Origin: Ezakiella coagulans
Lineage (GTDB): Bacteria; Bacillota; Clostridia; Tissierellales; Peptoniphilaceae
Reading direction: 5' to 3'
Assembly: GCF_003096635.1 (NCBI RefSeq)
Contig: NZ_QEKV01000002.1
Span: 95,388 to 159,387 of the forward strand
Length of the DNA: 64,000 nucleotides
Shown here: positions 16,609-24,651 of the stretch, piece by piece
Layout of the letters: the number at the start of each line of letters is the position of its first letter
Numbering within the stretch: the stretch's first letter is position 1
The notes under the pieces: model-generated
Seen by the model: only the letters and a program-made list of their open reading frames with translations
Told to the model about the DNA's origin: nothing
Databases searched by the model: none
Translations under genes and position numbers: made by a program

Positions 16609-17931
16609 ATGAACAAGAATTTTGAAACTCTTAAGGGGACATACGAATATTTGCCCGCAGAACAAACTTTGAGAGAGGAAATTAAAAGAAAACTCACAGA
16701 AATTTTTAGAATTTATGGATTTTCACCGGCTGAAACTCCGATTTTATGTATGTATGATTTGTTAGCTTCGAAATATTCGGCAGATGCAGATATATTAAAC
16801 GAAACATATAAATTATCCGACCAAGGGGAAAGAGCTCTTGGTCTTAGATACGACCTTACAATTTGCTTTTCAAAATTAATTGCGACAAACGGATCTATTG
16901 TCATGCCGTTTAAGAGATATGAAATCGGCAAAGTGTTTCGTGATGGTCCGGTAAAGCTCGGACGAAATCGTGAATTCACGCAATGCGATGTCGACATAGT
17001 GGGTGTAAAATCAATCATGCAAGATGCTGAATTTATGAACCTTACACACGATGGATTTAAAAATTTGGGACTTGACATTGAAATAAGATACAACAACAGA
17101 AAACTTTTGACGGGACTTATTCAAAAGATTTTCGGAAAATTGGATGCTGACACTACCAGAAAGGCAATCATGCTCATCGACAAGCTCGACAAACTCACAA
17201 ATGACGAGCTTAAAGCAGAGTTTAAGAAAATTGATTTCGACGGCGAAAAAGTTGATGAACTTCTTCAAGTTCTATCACTTTCTTTTGATAAAATCAAAGA
17301 AAAATACGAAGCTGACGCGGAAGGAATTTTGAAAGAGGGAATCGATGAGCTAAGCGAACTTATTCTTTATACAAAAAACACAGTCGCAAGCGAAGACATG
17401 GTCTTCAGTCCGTATCTTGCACGCGGGATTGACATTTACACAGGAACCGTTTGGGAAATTTTCCTAAAAAATAGAAATGTTAATGGACACGACTTCAATG
17501 TAAGTTTGGGTGGTGGCGGAAGATATGACCACATCATAACGGAATTTGTCGGAACAGGTGAAGAATATCCGGCTATCGGTATGAGCTTCGGGCTCGATGT
17601 AATCTATGAAATTTTAAATAAAATGCACGAAGGCGAAGTAAAATCATGTGTTGATTTATTTATAATTCCAATCGGTACGGGTGTAGACAGTTTCAAACTT
17701 GCAAGCGGGCTTAGAAACGAAGGATTAAAAGTTGAAATTGAAAAAATGGATCGTCGTGTAAAGAAATCGATGAACTATGCAAACAAGGAAAATATTCCTT
17801 TTGTAGTTGTAATCGGTGAAGACGAAGTGAAAAATGGAAAAATTAAATTAAAAGACATGCAGTCCGGAGATGAACATGAGTTCGGTATCGGCGACTACGT
17901 AAGCATGAAAAAAATTATAGAAAATAAATAG
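16609..17931 (+). CDS. hisS: Histidyl-tRNA synthetase
   Basis: A class II aminoacyl-tRNA synthetase that charges tRNA-His. Motif 2 is visible as RYEIGKVFRDGPVK followed by REFTQCDVDIVG (about residues 103-132). The histidine-specific block ARGIDIYTGTVWE lies near 270, and motif 3 GMSFGLDVIYEIL near 325. The C-terminal 95 residues form the anticodon-binding domain. At 440 residues the length is usual. A HisZ regulatory subunit is unlikely because the anticodon domain is present and no his operon is nearby. Start ATG 16609 follows AAGGAG. Confidence 0.9.
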   Translation: MNKNFETLKGTYEYLPAEQTLREEIKRKLTEIFRIYGFSPAETPILCMYDLLASKYSADADILNETYKLSDQGERALGLRYDLTICFSKLIATNGSIVMPFKRYEIGKVFRDGPVKLGRNREFTQCDVDIVGVKSIMQDAEFMNLTHDGFKNLGLDIEIRYNNRKLLTGLIQKIFGKLDADTTRKAIMLIDKLDKLTNDELKAEFKKIDFDGEKVDELLQVLSLSFDKIKEKYEADAEGILKEGIDELSELILYTKNTVASEDMVFSPYLARGIDIYTGTVWEIFLKNRNVNGHDFNVSLGGGGRYDHIITEFVGTGEEYPAIGMSFGLDVIYEILNKMHEGEVKSCVDLFIIPIGTGVDSFKLASGLRNEGLKVEIEKMDRRVKKSMNYANKENIPFVVVIGEDEVKNGKIKLKDMQSGDEHEFGIGDYVSMKKIIENK

Positions 17932-17932
17932 A

Positions 17933-17969
17933 AAAATCGCTCTTTTTTGAGCGATTTTATTTTTTTTTT
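17933..17969 (+). terminator. Terminator of hisS
   Basis: AAAATCGCTC (17933-17942) and GAGCGATTTT (17949-17958) form a 10-bp stem followed by a long T run. Confidence 0.9.
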
Positions 17970-17999
17970 ATGTTGACTTTTTAATTTGTTTGTAATATT

Positions 18000-18220
18000 A
18001 TATTAGTGAAGAGATATTTAGCGATTACGCACAAGGAATCCGGTTAGAATCCGGAACAGCTACCTCTACTGTATTTAAGTAAGATTCGATTACATGCCAC
18101 TTAACGGGAAGGCGATCGAATTTGAAGCTTATAAGTCAGGATACTTGAAATGTCTCAAAATATTTTCGGGTTAGGAAGGTATGACTGTTTATGGAACCCG
18201 CGAATATACGCGGTTTTTTT
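18000..18220 (+). ncRNA. Cobalamin riboswitch with terminator platform
   Basis: Conserved parts of the B12 riboswitch are readable: GGAATCCGGTTAGAATCCGG followed by AACAGCTACC, then GCCACT, GGGAAGGC, and the B12 box AAGTCAGGATAC at about 18135-18147. The terminator CCGCG (18198-18202)/CGCGG (18209-18213) with seven T forms the expression platform. Binding of adenosylcobalamin should stop transcription before the cbiMNQO cobalt transporter. Confidence 0.93.
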
Positions 18221-18247
18221 ATGCCTACTTTTCTTATCCTTACAGCC

Positions 18248-18323
18248 AAATCGCAATTTGCCGCATAGTCACTTCTAATAATATCGTCAATTTGGAACAC
18301 ATATTTGCAGCAAATTGTGATTT
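18248..18323 (+). promoter_or_regulatory. Long leader hairpin between riboswitch and cbiM
   Basis: The 17-base arms AAATCGCAATTTGCCGC (18248-18264) and GCAGCAAATTGTGATTT (18307-18323) pair with one wobble and one mismatch. CAATTTG at 18288-18294 could compete for the same CAAATTG at 18311-18317. The structure ends about 12 bases before the cbiM ribosome site. Confidence 0.55.
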
Positions 18324-18343
18324 TAAGAGTTCAAGGAGGAATT

Positions 18344-19069
18344 ATGAACAAAAAAGAAAAAAGATGGCTGTTTAGTCTCGTATTATTTATGGGACTAATG
18401 CAAGCCTCGACCTCTTATGCCATGCACATTGCTGAAGGTTTTTTGCCTAAAACACAAGCTCTTATATGGTTTATTATTTCGGCACCTTTCATTGTTGTCG
18501 GTATGAGAAGTCTAATCAAAGTTACACGTGAACAACCGGAAAGAAAACTACTTTTGGCATTGTCAGGAGCATTCGTATTTTTGCTATCAAGTCTTAAATT
18601 ACCGGCAATGACAGGTTCCTGCACACACCCTACAGGTGTTGGTCTCGGAACAATCTTATTCGGACCGCTCCCAATGTTTATCTTGGGAACAATCACACTT
18701 ATTTTCCAAGCAACACTTCTTGCACATGGAGGACTCACAACACTCGGAGCAAACGCATTTTCAATGGCAATTTGCGGACCTATTTGTGCTTGGGTACTTT
18801 GGAAAGCATTAAGAAAAGCTAAAGTGAATGAATTCGTTGCAGTATTTATTGCAGCAACAATCGGTGACTTGTTCACATACCTAATTACATCAATTCAACT
18901 TGGAATCGCATTCCCTGGAGATTCGTTTGTGGTTGCTGTTGGAAAATACATGGGTGTATTCATGCTCACACAAGTTCCTATCGCAATCATGGAAGGTATC
19001 TTGACCGTTCTTGTATACAACGGTGTAAAAAATGTTGAAGGAGGTCTATTAAATGAAACAAACAACTAA
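18344..19069 (+). CDS. cbiM: Cobalt ECF transporter substrate-binding subunit CbiM
   Basis: CbiM is the membrane S-component that binds Co2+. The 241-residue protein has an N-terminal signal-like segment, then MHIAEGFLP, whose Met-His after processing is the metal site. Further hydrophobic segments follow, with the typical KLPAMTGSCTHPTGVGLG and GGLTTLGANAFSMAICGP blocks. ATG 18344 follows AAGGAGGA; the TTG-initiated extension is discounted. The gene overlaps cbiN by 17 bases and is controlled by the upstream B12 riboswitch. Confidence 0.95.
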   Translation: MNKKEKRWLFSLVLFMGLMQASTSYAMHIAEGFLPKTQALIWFIISAPFIVVGMRSLIKVTREQPERKLLLALSGAFVFLLSSLKLPAMTGSCTHPTGVGLGTILFGPLPMFILGTITLIFQATLLAHGGLTTLGANAFSMAICGPICAWVLWKALRKAKVNEFVAVFIAATIGDLFTYLITSIQLGIAFPGDSFVVAVGKYMGVFMLTQVPIAIMEGILTVLVYNGVKNVEGGLLNETNN

Positions 19070-19343
19070 ATGGTTATTAATAGTCCTTATGATCGCACTT
19101 GTTGTTATTCCGCTATTATTCATCGAAGGTGAATATGGTGGAGCAGACGACGCTGCAGGCGAAGTTATTGAAGAAAGCAACCCTGACTATGAACCATGGT
19201 TCAACTCAATCTTCGAACCGAAGTCAGGTGAAATTGAATCACTCCTATTTGCACTTCAAGCTGCAATCGGAGCAATAGTAATCGGATACTTTTTCGGATA
19301 CTACAAAGGTAAAAAATCTGTTAAAGCACCGGCTAGAAAATAA
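19053..19343 (+). CDS. cbiN: Cobalt transporter accessory subunit CbiN
   Basis: CbiN is a small two-segment membrane protein needed for CbiM function. The 96 residues show an N-terminal membrane segment (WLLIVLMIALVVIPLLF), an acidic extracytoplasmic loop with the family motif FEPKSGEIESLLFALQAAIGA, and a second membrane segment ending in a basic tail. It overlaps cbiM by 17 bases and cbiQ by one, in keeping with translational coupling. Confidence 0.93.
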   Translation: MKQTTKWLLIVLMIALVVIPLLFIEGEYGGADDAAGEVIEESNPDYEPWFNSIFEPKSGEIESLLFALQAAIGAIVIGYFFGYYKGKKSVKAPARK

Positions 19344-20023
19344 TGAACACAATTGACAGTCTTGCAACAAACAACAGACTGACAAAAACAAATCCCGTTT
19401 TAAAGGCAGGGCTTGGAATATTCTTCCTTGCCCTTGCCTTTTTTATCGATAGGTGGGAAATCCATCTTGCGATAGTAATTTTAACGTTAATTGTCGTTCG
19501 CTTTGTTGCAAAAATAAATCTAAAAAAATTTATAAAACTTTATAAAATTCCGGCGGCATTTATAGTGCTCGGAGTAATTTCTATATTGATTGGATTCGGC
19601 TATAATACCGAAAACTACACACACTATATAAAAATCGGAAACATCTATGCCGGATTTCAAAAAAGCATGATAAATGATGCGAAACTCATACTCTCAAGGA
19701 GCCTTGCAGCAATCAGCGCAACATTTTTTATAAGTGTCACAACTCCGATAACACAACTTGCACAAGTATTGAAAAAAATGCACGCTCCGCAAGAATTTAT
19801 CGAGCAAATGATACTTATGTATAGATTCATTCAAATCTTCTCGATTGAACTTGAAGCAATGCACTCGGCAGGCGAGCTGAAACACGGTTTTGAAAGTCCG
19901 AAAACATGGCTAAGATCCATTTCTGAAATCACAAAAATGCTATTCTTCAGAGTCATGAGAAGTTATACAGACTTTAAGAACGCACTCGACCTTAAACTAT
20001 TTGACGGAAACTTTTATTTTTAG
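19343..20023 (+). CDS. cbiQ: Cobalt ECF transporter transmembrane subunit CbiQ
   Basis: CbiQ is the T-component that couples CbiM to the ATPase. The 226 residues have several membrane segments and the ECF T-protein coupling region (ITQLAQVLKKMHAPQEFIEQMILMYRF broken over about residues 133-160), followed by the amphipathic C-terminal stretch with FRSYTDFKNALDLK-like composition. The ATG overlaps the cbiN stop. It is shorter than some CbiQ proteins but has the complete core. Confidence 0.9.
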   Translation: MNTIDSLATNNRLTKTNPVLKAGLGIFFLALAFFIDRWEIHLAIVILTLIVVRFVAKINLKKFIKLYKIPAAFIVLGVISILIGFGYNTENYTHYIKIGNIYAGFQKSMINDAKLILSRSLAAISATFFISVTTPITQLAQVLKKMHAPQEFIEQMILMYRFIQIFSIELEAMHSAGELKHGFESPKTWLRSISEITKMLFFRVMRSYTDFKNALDLKLFDGNFYF

Positions 20024-20032
20024 GAGAAAAAA

Positions 20033-20800
20033 ATGCTTGAAGTAAAAAATCTTATAACAAAAATTGATGAAAAAACAATACTGAAAAGTATAAATATGAA
20101 AGTAGAAAAAGGCGAAGTGATTGGCCTTATCGGACAAAACGGCTCCGGTAAATCCACACTCTTTAATTCCGTCTTAGGTCTTGTAAAATTTAATTCAGGG
20201 GAAGTCGATATCGACGGAGAAAAAGCGGACTATTCAAAGAACGGCAAAAGAAAACTTAGACGTGACGTGACCCTTGTCATGCAAGATCCGGACAGACAAA
20301 TATTCTATTCGACCGTCCGCGACGACCTCATGTTTCCTTTAAGAAACCTAAAAGTGCCGGAAGAAGAGGCGAAACAAAGAGTTGAAAATGTAATGAAAAC
20401 CATAAACATGGAATATCTTGCGGACAGATTCGTTCAAAACCTTTCATACGGCGAGAAAAAAAGAGTCACAATCGCCGGCGCAATGCTTCTCGAGCCGAAA
20501 TATCTCTTTATGGACGAGCCGACGGCAGGACTCGACCCGCGTCTCACCCGTCAAATGAAAGAAATACTCTCCGACCTCAAAAAAACGTGCGGCATAGTTG
20601 TGTCGAGCCACGATATGGACTTCATCTACGGAGTCTCCGACTACATCTATGTCATAAAAAACGGAGAAATCGTCCTCGAAGGAGAAAAGGACACAGTTTA
20701 TGAAAATGAACAAATCATCATGGACGCCGGACTTGATATACCCGGCGGCTTCAGAATAAAAAAACTTATGGAAAAATATGGAATAAAAGATGAGATATAA
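20033..20800 (+). CDS. cbiO: Cobalt ECF transporter ATP-binding protein CbiO
   Basis: The 255-residue ATPase energises cobalt uptake. It shows Walker A GQNGSGKST near residue 36, a Q-loop in MQDPDRQIF, the ECF-type signature LSYGEKKRVTIAGA, Walker B YLFMDEPTAGLDP and the switch His in VVSSHDMDF. It follows cbiQ by nine bases behind AGGAG and closes the cbiMNQO operon. A hairpin terminator lies downstream. Confidence 0.95.
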   Translation: MLEVKNLITKIDEKTILKSINMKVEKGEVIGLIGQNGSGKSTLFNSVLGLVKFNSGEVDIDGEKADYSKNGKRKLRRDVTLVMQDPDRQIFYSTVRDDLMFPLRNLKVPEEEAKQRVENVMKTINMEYLADRFVQNLSYGEKKRVTIAGAMLLEPKYLFMDEPTAGLDPRLTRQMKEILSDLKKTCGIVVSSHDMDFIYGVSDYIYVIKNGEIVLEGEKDTVYENEQIIMDAGLDIPGGFRIKKLMEKYGIKDEI

Positions 20801-20822
20801 GTGAATACTCTAAAAATATATT

Positions 20823-20849
20823 AAGCGGATGCGGTGCATTCGCTTTTTA
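20823..20849 (+). terminator. Terminator of cbiMNQO
   Basis: AGCGGATGC (20824-20832) pairs with GCATTCGCT, closing a three-base loop and running into five T. Confidence 0.8.
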
Positions 20850-20896
20850 TATAAATTCAAACAAAAAGGGTATATATAAATCAAGGAGGGAGTTTT

Positions 20897-21273
20897 ATGG
20901 GATTTAATTTAATTATGGTTATTGCGGTGAGTTTTGTTCCGCTTATTATGATTATTTTCGGAAATATGTTTCTAAAACTCCACCGAAAAAGCCGAATTGG
21001 GCTTTCGGATACAGGACGAAGTTTTCGGTGAAGAGCCAGGAGACGTGGGATTTTTCACAAAATCTCATCGGCAAGTATTGGAAGGCTTTGGGGCTTGTTC
21101 TACTTCCGCTTTCAAATGCGACGCTCGCGATTATGAACGGCTGCAACATCGATACGATTGGAAAAGTTGTGGGCGTGATAGAAATTGTTCAATGCACATT
21201 TATGATTGGAGCAACATTTGCAGTTTCGTCGAAGCTTAAAAAAGTCTTCGATGCGAACGGTGTGAGAAAATAA
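20897..21273 (+). pseudogene. SdpI-family membrane protein with a frameshift
   Basis: An ATG at 20897 behind AAGGAGGGAG starts a hydrophobic segment (FNLIMVIAVSFVPLIMIIFG), after which the frame runs into a stop at 21028-21030. From about 20962 another frame continues as KYVSKTPPKKPNWAFGYRTK, then SQETWDFSQNLIGKYW, and ends at 21273. Together they make one SdpI/YhfL-like immunity-type protein of about 126 residues. One extra A in the AAA run at 20962-20964 would restore the frame and give FGKYVSKTPPKK. Either the gene is inactivated, it uses slippage, or the base is a sequencing error. An internal GTG at 21028 could make an 81-residue C-terminal product. Confidence 0.8.
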
Positions 21274-21284
21274 ATATGTAAATT

Positions 21285-21326
21285 ACCGGCAGGATGTCAG
21301 TTGTGACATTTTGCCGGATTTTTTTA
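21285..21326 (+). terminator. Terminator after the SdpI-like gene
   Basis: Outer arms ACCGGCA/TGCCGG enclose a second perfect stem ATGTCA-GTTG-TGACAT, followed by a T tract. Confidence 0.8.
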
Positions 21327-21394
21327 ATTTTGGGGTATAAATCATTTAGGTTAAATTAAGTTTTTATATTTATAATATTATCGGGGGTGTTTAT

Positions 21395-22075
21395 ATGCGA
21401 ATTTTACTTGCTGAGGATGAAGTTTCTCTTTCAAAGGCGCTTAAAGTTATTTTGGAGAGAAACAATTATTCCGTGGACCAGGTTTATGACGGGGAGGAGG
21501 CACTCTCTTTTTTGTCTGCGGACAATTATGATTGTTTGATTTTGGATTTGATGATGCCGAAAGTCGACGGTATCACTGTTTTAAAGACTATGCGAAAGGA
21601 AGGCAATATGCTTCCCGTTATTATTTTGACGGCAAAGTCGGAGGTCGACGACAAGGTTTTGGGTCTCGATTCGGGAGCGAACGATTATCTCACAAAGCCG
21701 TTTAACAGTCGCGAGCTTTTGGCGAGAATCCGCGCAATCACGAGGTCCAAGGAAAACAACGAGGGCGATTCTATTTTAAAGATGGGAAACACGATTCTTA
21801 TGCGCGATACATTTATTTTAAAGACCGACTCCGGCGAAACTCGTCTTCAAAGCAAGGAGTTTCAAATATTGGAGCTTTTGATGCAAAACAAAAACAAGCT
21901 CATTTCGACGGAAAGGCTTATGGAAAAGATTTGGGGTTTCGACAGCGAGGCGGAGATAAATGTGGTTTGGGTTTATATTTCAAATCTTCGTAAAAAGTTG
22001 GTATCGCTCGATTCGAATGTGGAAATAAAGGCAACGAGAAACGCCGGATATACTCTCGAGGAAAGAAATGATTAA
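21395..22075 (+). CDS. OmpR-family response regulator
   Basis: The 226-residue protein has a receiver domain (acidic pair ED at residues 7-8, phospho-acceptor Asp51 in LILDLMMPKVDG, conserved Lys in LTKPF) and a C-terminal winged-helix DNA-binding domain (IWGFDSEAEINVVWVYISNLRKKL). The start ATG 21395 follows CGGGGGTG. It overlaps the sensor kinase by eight bases. A membrane-anchored HtrA-like protease follows the pair, an arrangement reminiscent of CiaRH-htrA in streptococci, so envelope stress is a plausible signal (inference). Confidence 0.93.
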   Translation: MRILLAEDEVSLSKALKVILERNNYSVDQVYDGEEALSFLSADNYDCLILDLMMPKVDGITVLKTMRKEGNMLPVIILTAKSEVDDKVLGLDSGANDYLTKPFNSRELLARIRAITRSKENNEGDSILKMGNTILMRDTFILKTDSGETRLQSKEFQILELLMQNKNKLISTERLMEKIWGFDSEAEINVVWVYISNLRKKLVSLDSNVEIKATRNAGYTLEERND

Positions 22076-23294
22076 GAAATTAAGGAAAAGATTTATAGTT
22101 GCATCGATGCTGTCGCTGTTCATAGTTCTTGCGGTCATCATGTCAATCGTTTCATTTATAAGTTACAAAAAAATTGTGAAGCGTGCGGACGAAACTCTCG
22201 ACATTTTGGCGGACAACAACGGCAGATTTCCGAGCGGAAGTTATATGGAGGAGTATGGACTAAACCCGAATGAGTCGATTGAGCTTCCGTACGAGTCGAG
22301 ATTTTTTTCGGTGCTCGTCGGCGAGAGGGAGATTGTAATTTCGGTGGACACCGGAAAGATTGCCGCAGTTAATACAAAGGAAGCGGTAAAGTATGCGATT
22401 GATGTTTTAAAGAGCGGGAAAAGTCGCGGCTATCAAGGGGACTACAGATATAGAGCGGTTGCGGAAGAGTCGGGAGTGCGAATTATTTTTCTCGATATGG
22501 GGCGCGTGCTCGAAAATTTCAGGTCTTTTGTTTCAATCGGAATTTTGATTTCAATTGTCGGGCTCATAATCGTATATGTGCTCATTGTGCTCACGTCAAA
22601 ACGCATAACAAAGCCGGTTTTGGAAAGCTACGAAAAGCAAAAACGCTTCATTACCGACGCGGGGCACGAAATAAAAACACCGCTCGCAATCATAAATGCG
22701 GATGCGGAAGTGCTTCAAATGGACCTCGGTGAAAATGAGTGGCTCTCTGACATAAAAACGCAAACGACAAGGCTAACGGAACTAAGCAGCAGCCTCACTA
22801 TGCTTGCTAGAATGGACGAGGGTGCCGACAGTTTGAATATGAGCGAGTTTAACATTTCGGAACTCGTTTCTGAAATGACGGAGTCCTACAAAGCACGTGC
22901 GATTCTCGAGGAGAAAAATTTGAATGCGGAAATTAATCCGGACATTATTTTTTGTGGCGACAAGAAAATGGTCGAAAAACTTTTGTCGGTCATTTTAGAC
23001 AATGCTTTTAAATATTCGAGCACGAACGGCAATATAGATGTGAAATGCGAAAAAGCGAGAACACAGGTTATTATCGAAGTCACAAACGGCACCGACTACA
23101 TTTCGCGTGAGAACACAAAACATCTATTTGAAAGATTTTATAGAACCGATGAGTCGAGAAGCAGCAAGACCGGCGGATATGGTCTTGGGCTTTCGATTGC
23201 AAGGGCGATTGTAAATTCGCACGGCGGCGAGATAAGTGCAACGACTGATGATGAAAAGTCTTTAAAAATTCAAATAAAACTTCCGATAAAATAA
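22068..23294 (+). CDS. Sensor histidine kinase
   Basis: This 408-residue membrane kinase has two membrane segments (about 13-33 and 160-185) enclosing an extracytoplasmic sensor region of about 125 residues. Then come the H-box FITDAGHEIKTPLAI with the phospho-accepting His near residue 201, an N-box (VILDNAFKYSS), and G-boxes (GGYGLGLSIARAIVNSHGG). It partners the response regulator just upstream, with overlapping reading frames. The signal cannot be told from sequence. Confidence 0.92.
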   Translation: MIKKLRKRFIVASMLSLFIVLAVIMSIVSFISYKKIVKRADETLDILADNNGRFPSGSYMEEYGLNPNESIELPYESRFFSVLVGEREIVISVDTGKIAAVNTKEAVKYAIDVLKSGKSRGYQGDYRYRAVAEESGVRIIFLDMGRVLENFRSFVSIGILISIVGLIIVYVLIVLTSKRITKPVLESYEKQKRFITDAGHEIKTPLAIINADAEVLQMDLGENEWLSDIKTQTTRLTELSSSLTMLARMDEGADSLNMSEFNISELVSEMTESYKARAILEEKNLNAEINPDIIFCGDKKMVEKLLSVILDNAFKYSSTNGNIDVKCEKARTQVIIEVTNGTDYISRENTKHLFERFYRTDESRSSKTGGYGLGLSIARAIVNSHGGEISATTDDEKSLKIQIKLPIK

Positions 23295-23380
23295 ATTTTA
23301 AGTATAATTAAGTTAGATTTTAAGTTTTGATTAGGTTTCTCTCTTTATAATTTAGATATAAAGTTAAGGGAGGAATCAAA

Positions 23381-24352
23381 ATGGACTTTAATGAAAAGGA
23401 TAACAGACGTGAATATTTAGAATATGAGACAATGAATGGATATATGTATGAGCCGGAAGCAAGGATGGAGAAGCCGAAAAAATCTTCGCCTATAAAAAAG
23501 TTTTTTGTGTCAGCGGTTGCCGCAGTGATGCTTGGAAGTTTTGCAAGCGGCTCGTTCTATGGAACGAAGATGCTTTTCTTCGAAAAAAAAGCACCGACTG
23601 CAGTGGAAACGCAAAATGTTATGACCGTTGCAAATAAAGCACCGGTGGTGAACGACGTTTCGGCGATGTCAAAGGAAGCTTTGAAGTCGATAGTTTCAAT
23701 AACGAATGTCGCTGTTCAACAAGTGCCGGACTTTTTCAGCTTTTTCCAAGGTGGCGGGGTTGAGAGAGAAGTGAAGATGAGCGGTTCAGGAGTGATTCTC
23801 GAAAAGACGAAAGATTATCTTTATATGATCACGAACCATCACGTAATCGACGGTGCGAAAGATTTGTCGGTCACATTCTCCGATGACAAGACATATAAAG
23901 CCGAAGTTGTGAAGTACGATGAAAACAACGACATTGCAATTATTCGCGTGAGAATAAAGGATTTGAGCGAGTCGACTTTGTCGGAAATAAAACCGATAAA
24001 AATCGGTGATTCGAATTCGCTTGAAATCGGAGAAAGCGTCGTTGCAATCGGCAACGCCTTGGGATACGGTCAATCCGTCACAACCGGCGTCGTCAGCGCT
24101 GTGAACAGAAACTTTGCACCGAAGGAAAGTCTCGACACAAAGACATATATTCAAACGGATGCAGCAATTAATCCTGGCAACAGCGGCGGGGCACTTCTTA
24201 ATATGAAGGGTGAACTCGTCGGCATAAATACCGCAAAGATTGCATCCTCGAGCATTGAAGGCATGGGTTATGCAATTCCGATGGCACGCGTTTTGGAACT
24301 TATAAAGGGTGCAAACATAGAAGAGTTTCAAGAAAATGCATTAAATTTATAG
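23381..24352 (+). CDS. HtrA/DegP-like trypsin-type serine protease lacking a PDZ domain
   Basis: The 323-residue protein has a cytoplasmic N-terminus of about 40 residues and one membrane anchor (KKFFVSAVAAVMLGSFASG). The protease domain carries the triad His in ITNHHVIDGA, Asp in NNDIAIIRV and Ser in INPGNSGGALLN. It ends soon after the protease core (VLELIKGANIEEFQENALNL), with none of the C-terminal PDZ found in typical HtrA and in the second copy at 56351-57622. The missing domain is natural and not caused by the window or a frameshift. ATG 23381 follows GGGAGGA. The gene lies 86 bases behind a two-component system that may control it. Confidence 0.9.
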   Translation: MDFNEKDNRREYLEYETMNGYMYEPEARMEKPKKSSPIKKFFVSAVAAVMLGSFASGSFYGTKMLFFEKKAPTAVETQNVMTVANKAPVVNDVSAMSKEALKSIVSITNVAVQQVPDFFSFFQGGGVEREVKMSGSGVILEKTKDYLYMITNHHVIDGAKDLSVTFSDDKTYKAEVVKYDENNDIAIIRVRIKDLSESTLSEIKPIKIGDSNSLEIGESVVAIGNALGYGQSVTTGVVSAVNRNFAPKESLDTKTYIQTDAAINPGNSGGALLNMKGELVGINTAKIASSSIEGMGYAIPMARVLELIKGANIEEFQENALNL

Positions 24353-24358
24353 AATTTT

Positions 24359-24392
24359 AAAAATCTCGAATTTATTTTCGGGATTTTTTTTA
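24359..24392 (+). terminator. Terminator of the PDZ-less protease gene
   Basis: AAATCTCGAA (24361-24370) pairs with TTCGGGATTT (24377-24386, one G-U) followed by a long T run. Confidence 0.8.
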
Positions 24393-24473
24393 TTGGATAT
24401 TAATAATTATAAAATGGAAAATTTAAAATTATAAAAAAATAAAAGAAAAAAATAAAAATATAGAAAAAAACAC

Positions 24474-24502
24474 TTGCATAAATTTTATAATAGTGATATA
24501 AT
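24474..24502 (+). promoter_or_regulatory. Promoter of the first ABC exporter pair
   Basis: TTGCAT (24474-24479) and TATAAT (24497-24502) are spaced by 17 bases. The predicted leader before the ATG at 24652 is about 140 nt, unusually long for this window, and I recognise no riboswitch in it. Confidence 0.75.
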
Positions 24503-24651
24503 AAAAATAAATTCAGAATATGGTTTTTAACTAAACCGAAAAAGGATCCAAAAAACTTTGAATATATTCGAATTAAACTCACATTGACGGGAAACAGTAC
24601 TTAATTTCGTCGCAAACTACTTAAAATTTACTCGCAAGAAAGGGAAAAATT

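Noticed and set aside
16609-17931. HisZ (ATP phosphoribosyltransferase regulatory subunit)
   Set aside because: The protein has the intact histidine-specific motif and a C-terminal anticodon-binding domain, and no histidine biosynthesis genes are adjacent.
18181-18375. A 64-codon frame between the B12 riboswitch and cbiM
   Set aside because: It begins at the riboswitch boundary, covers the terminator and leader hairpin, and overlaps the cbiM start.
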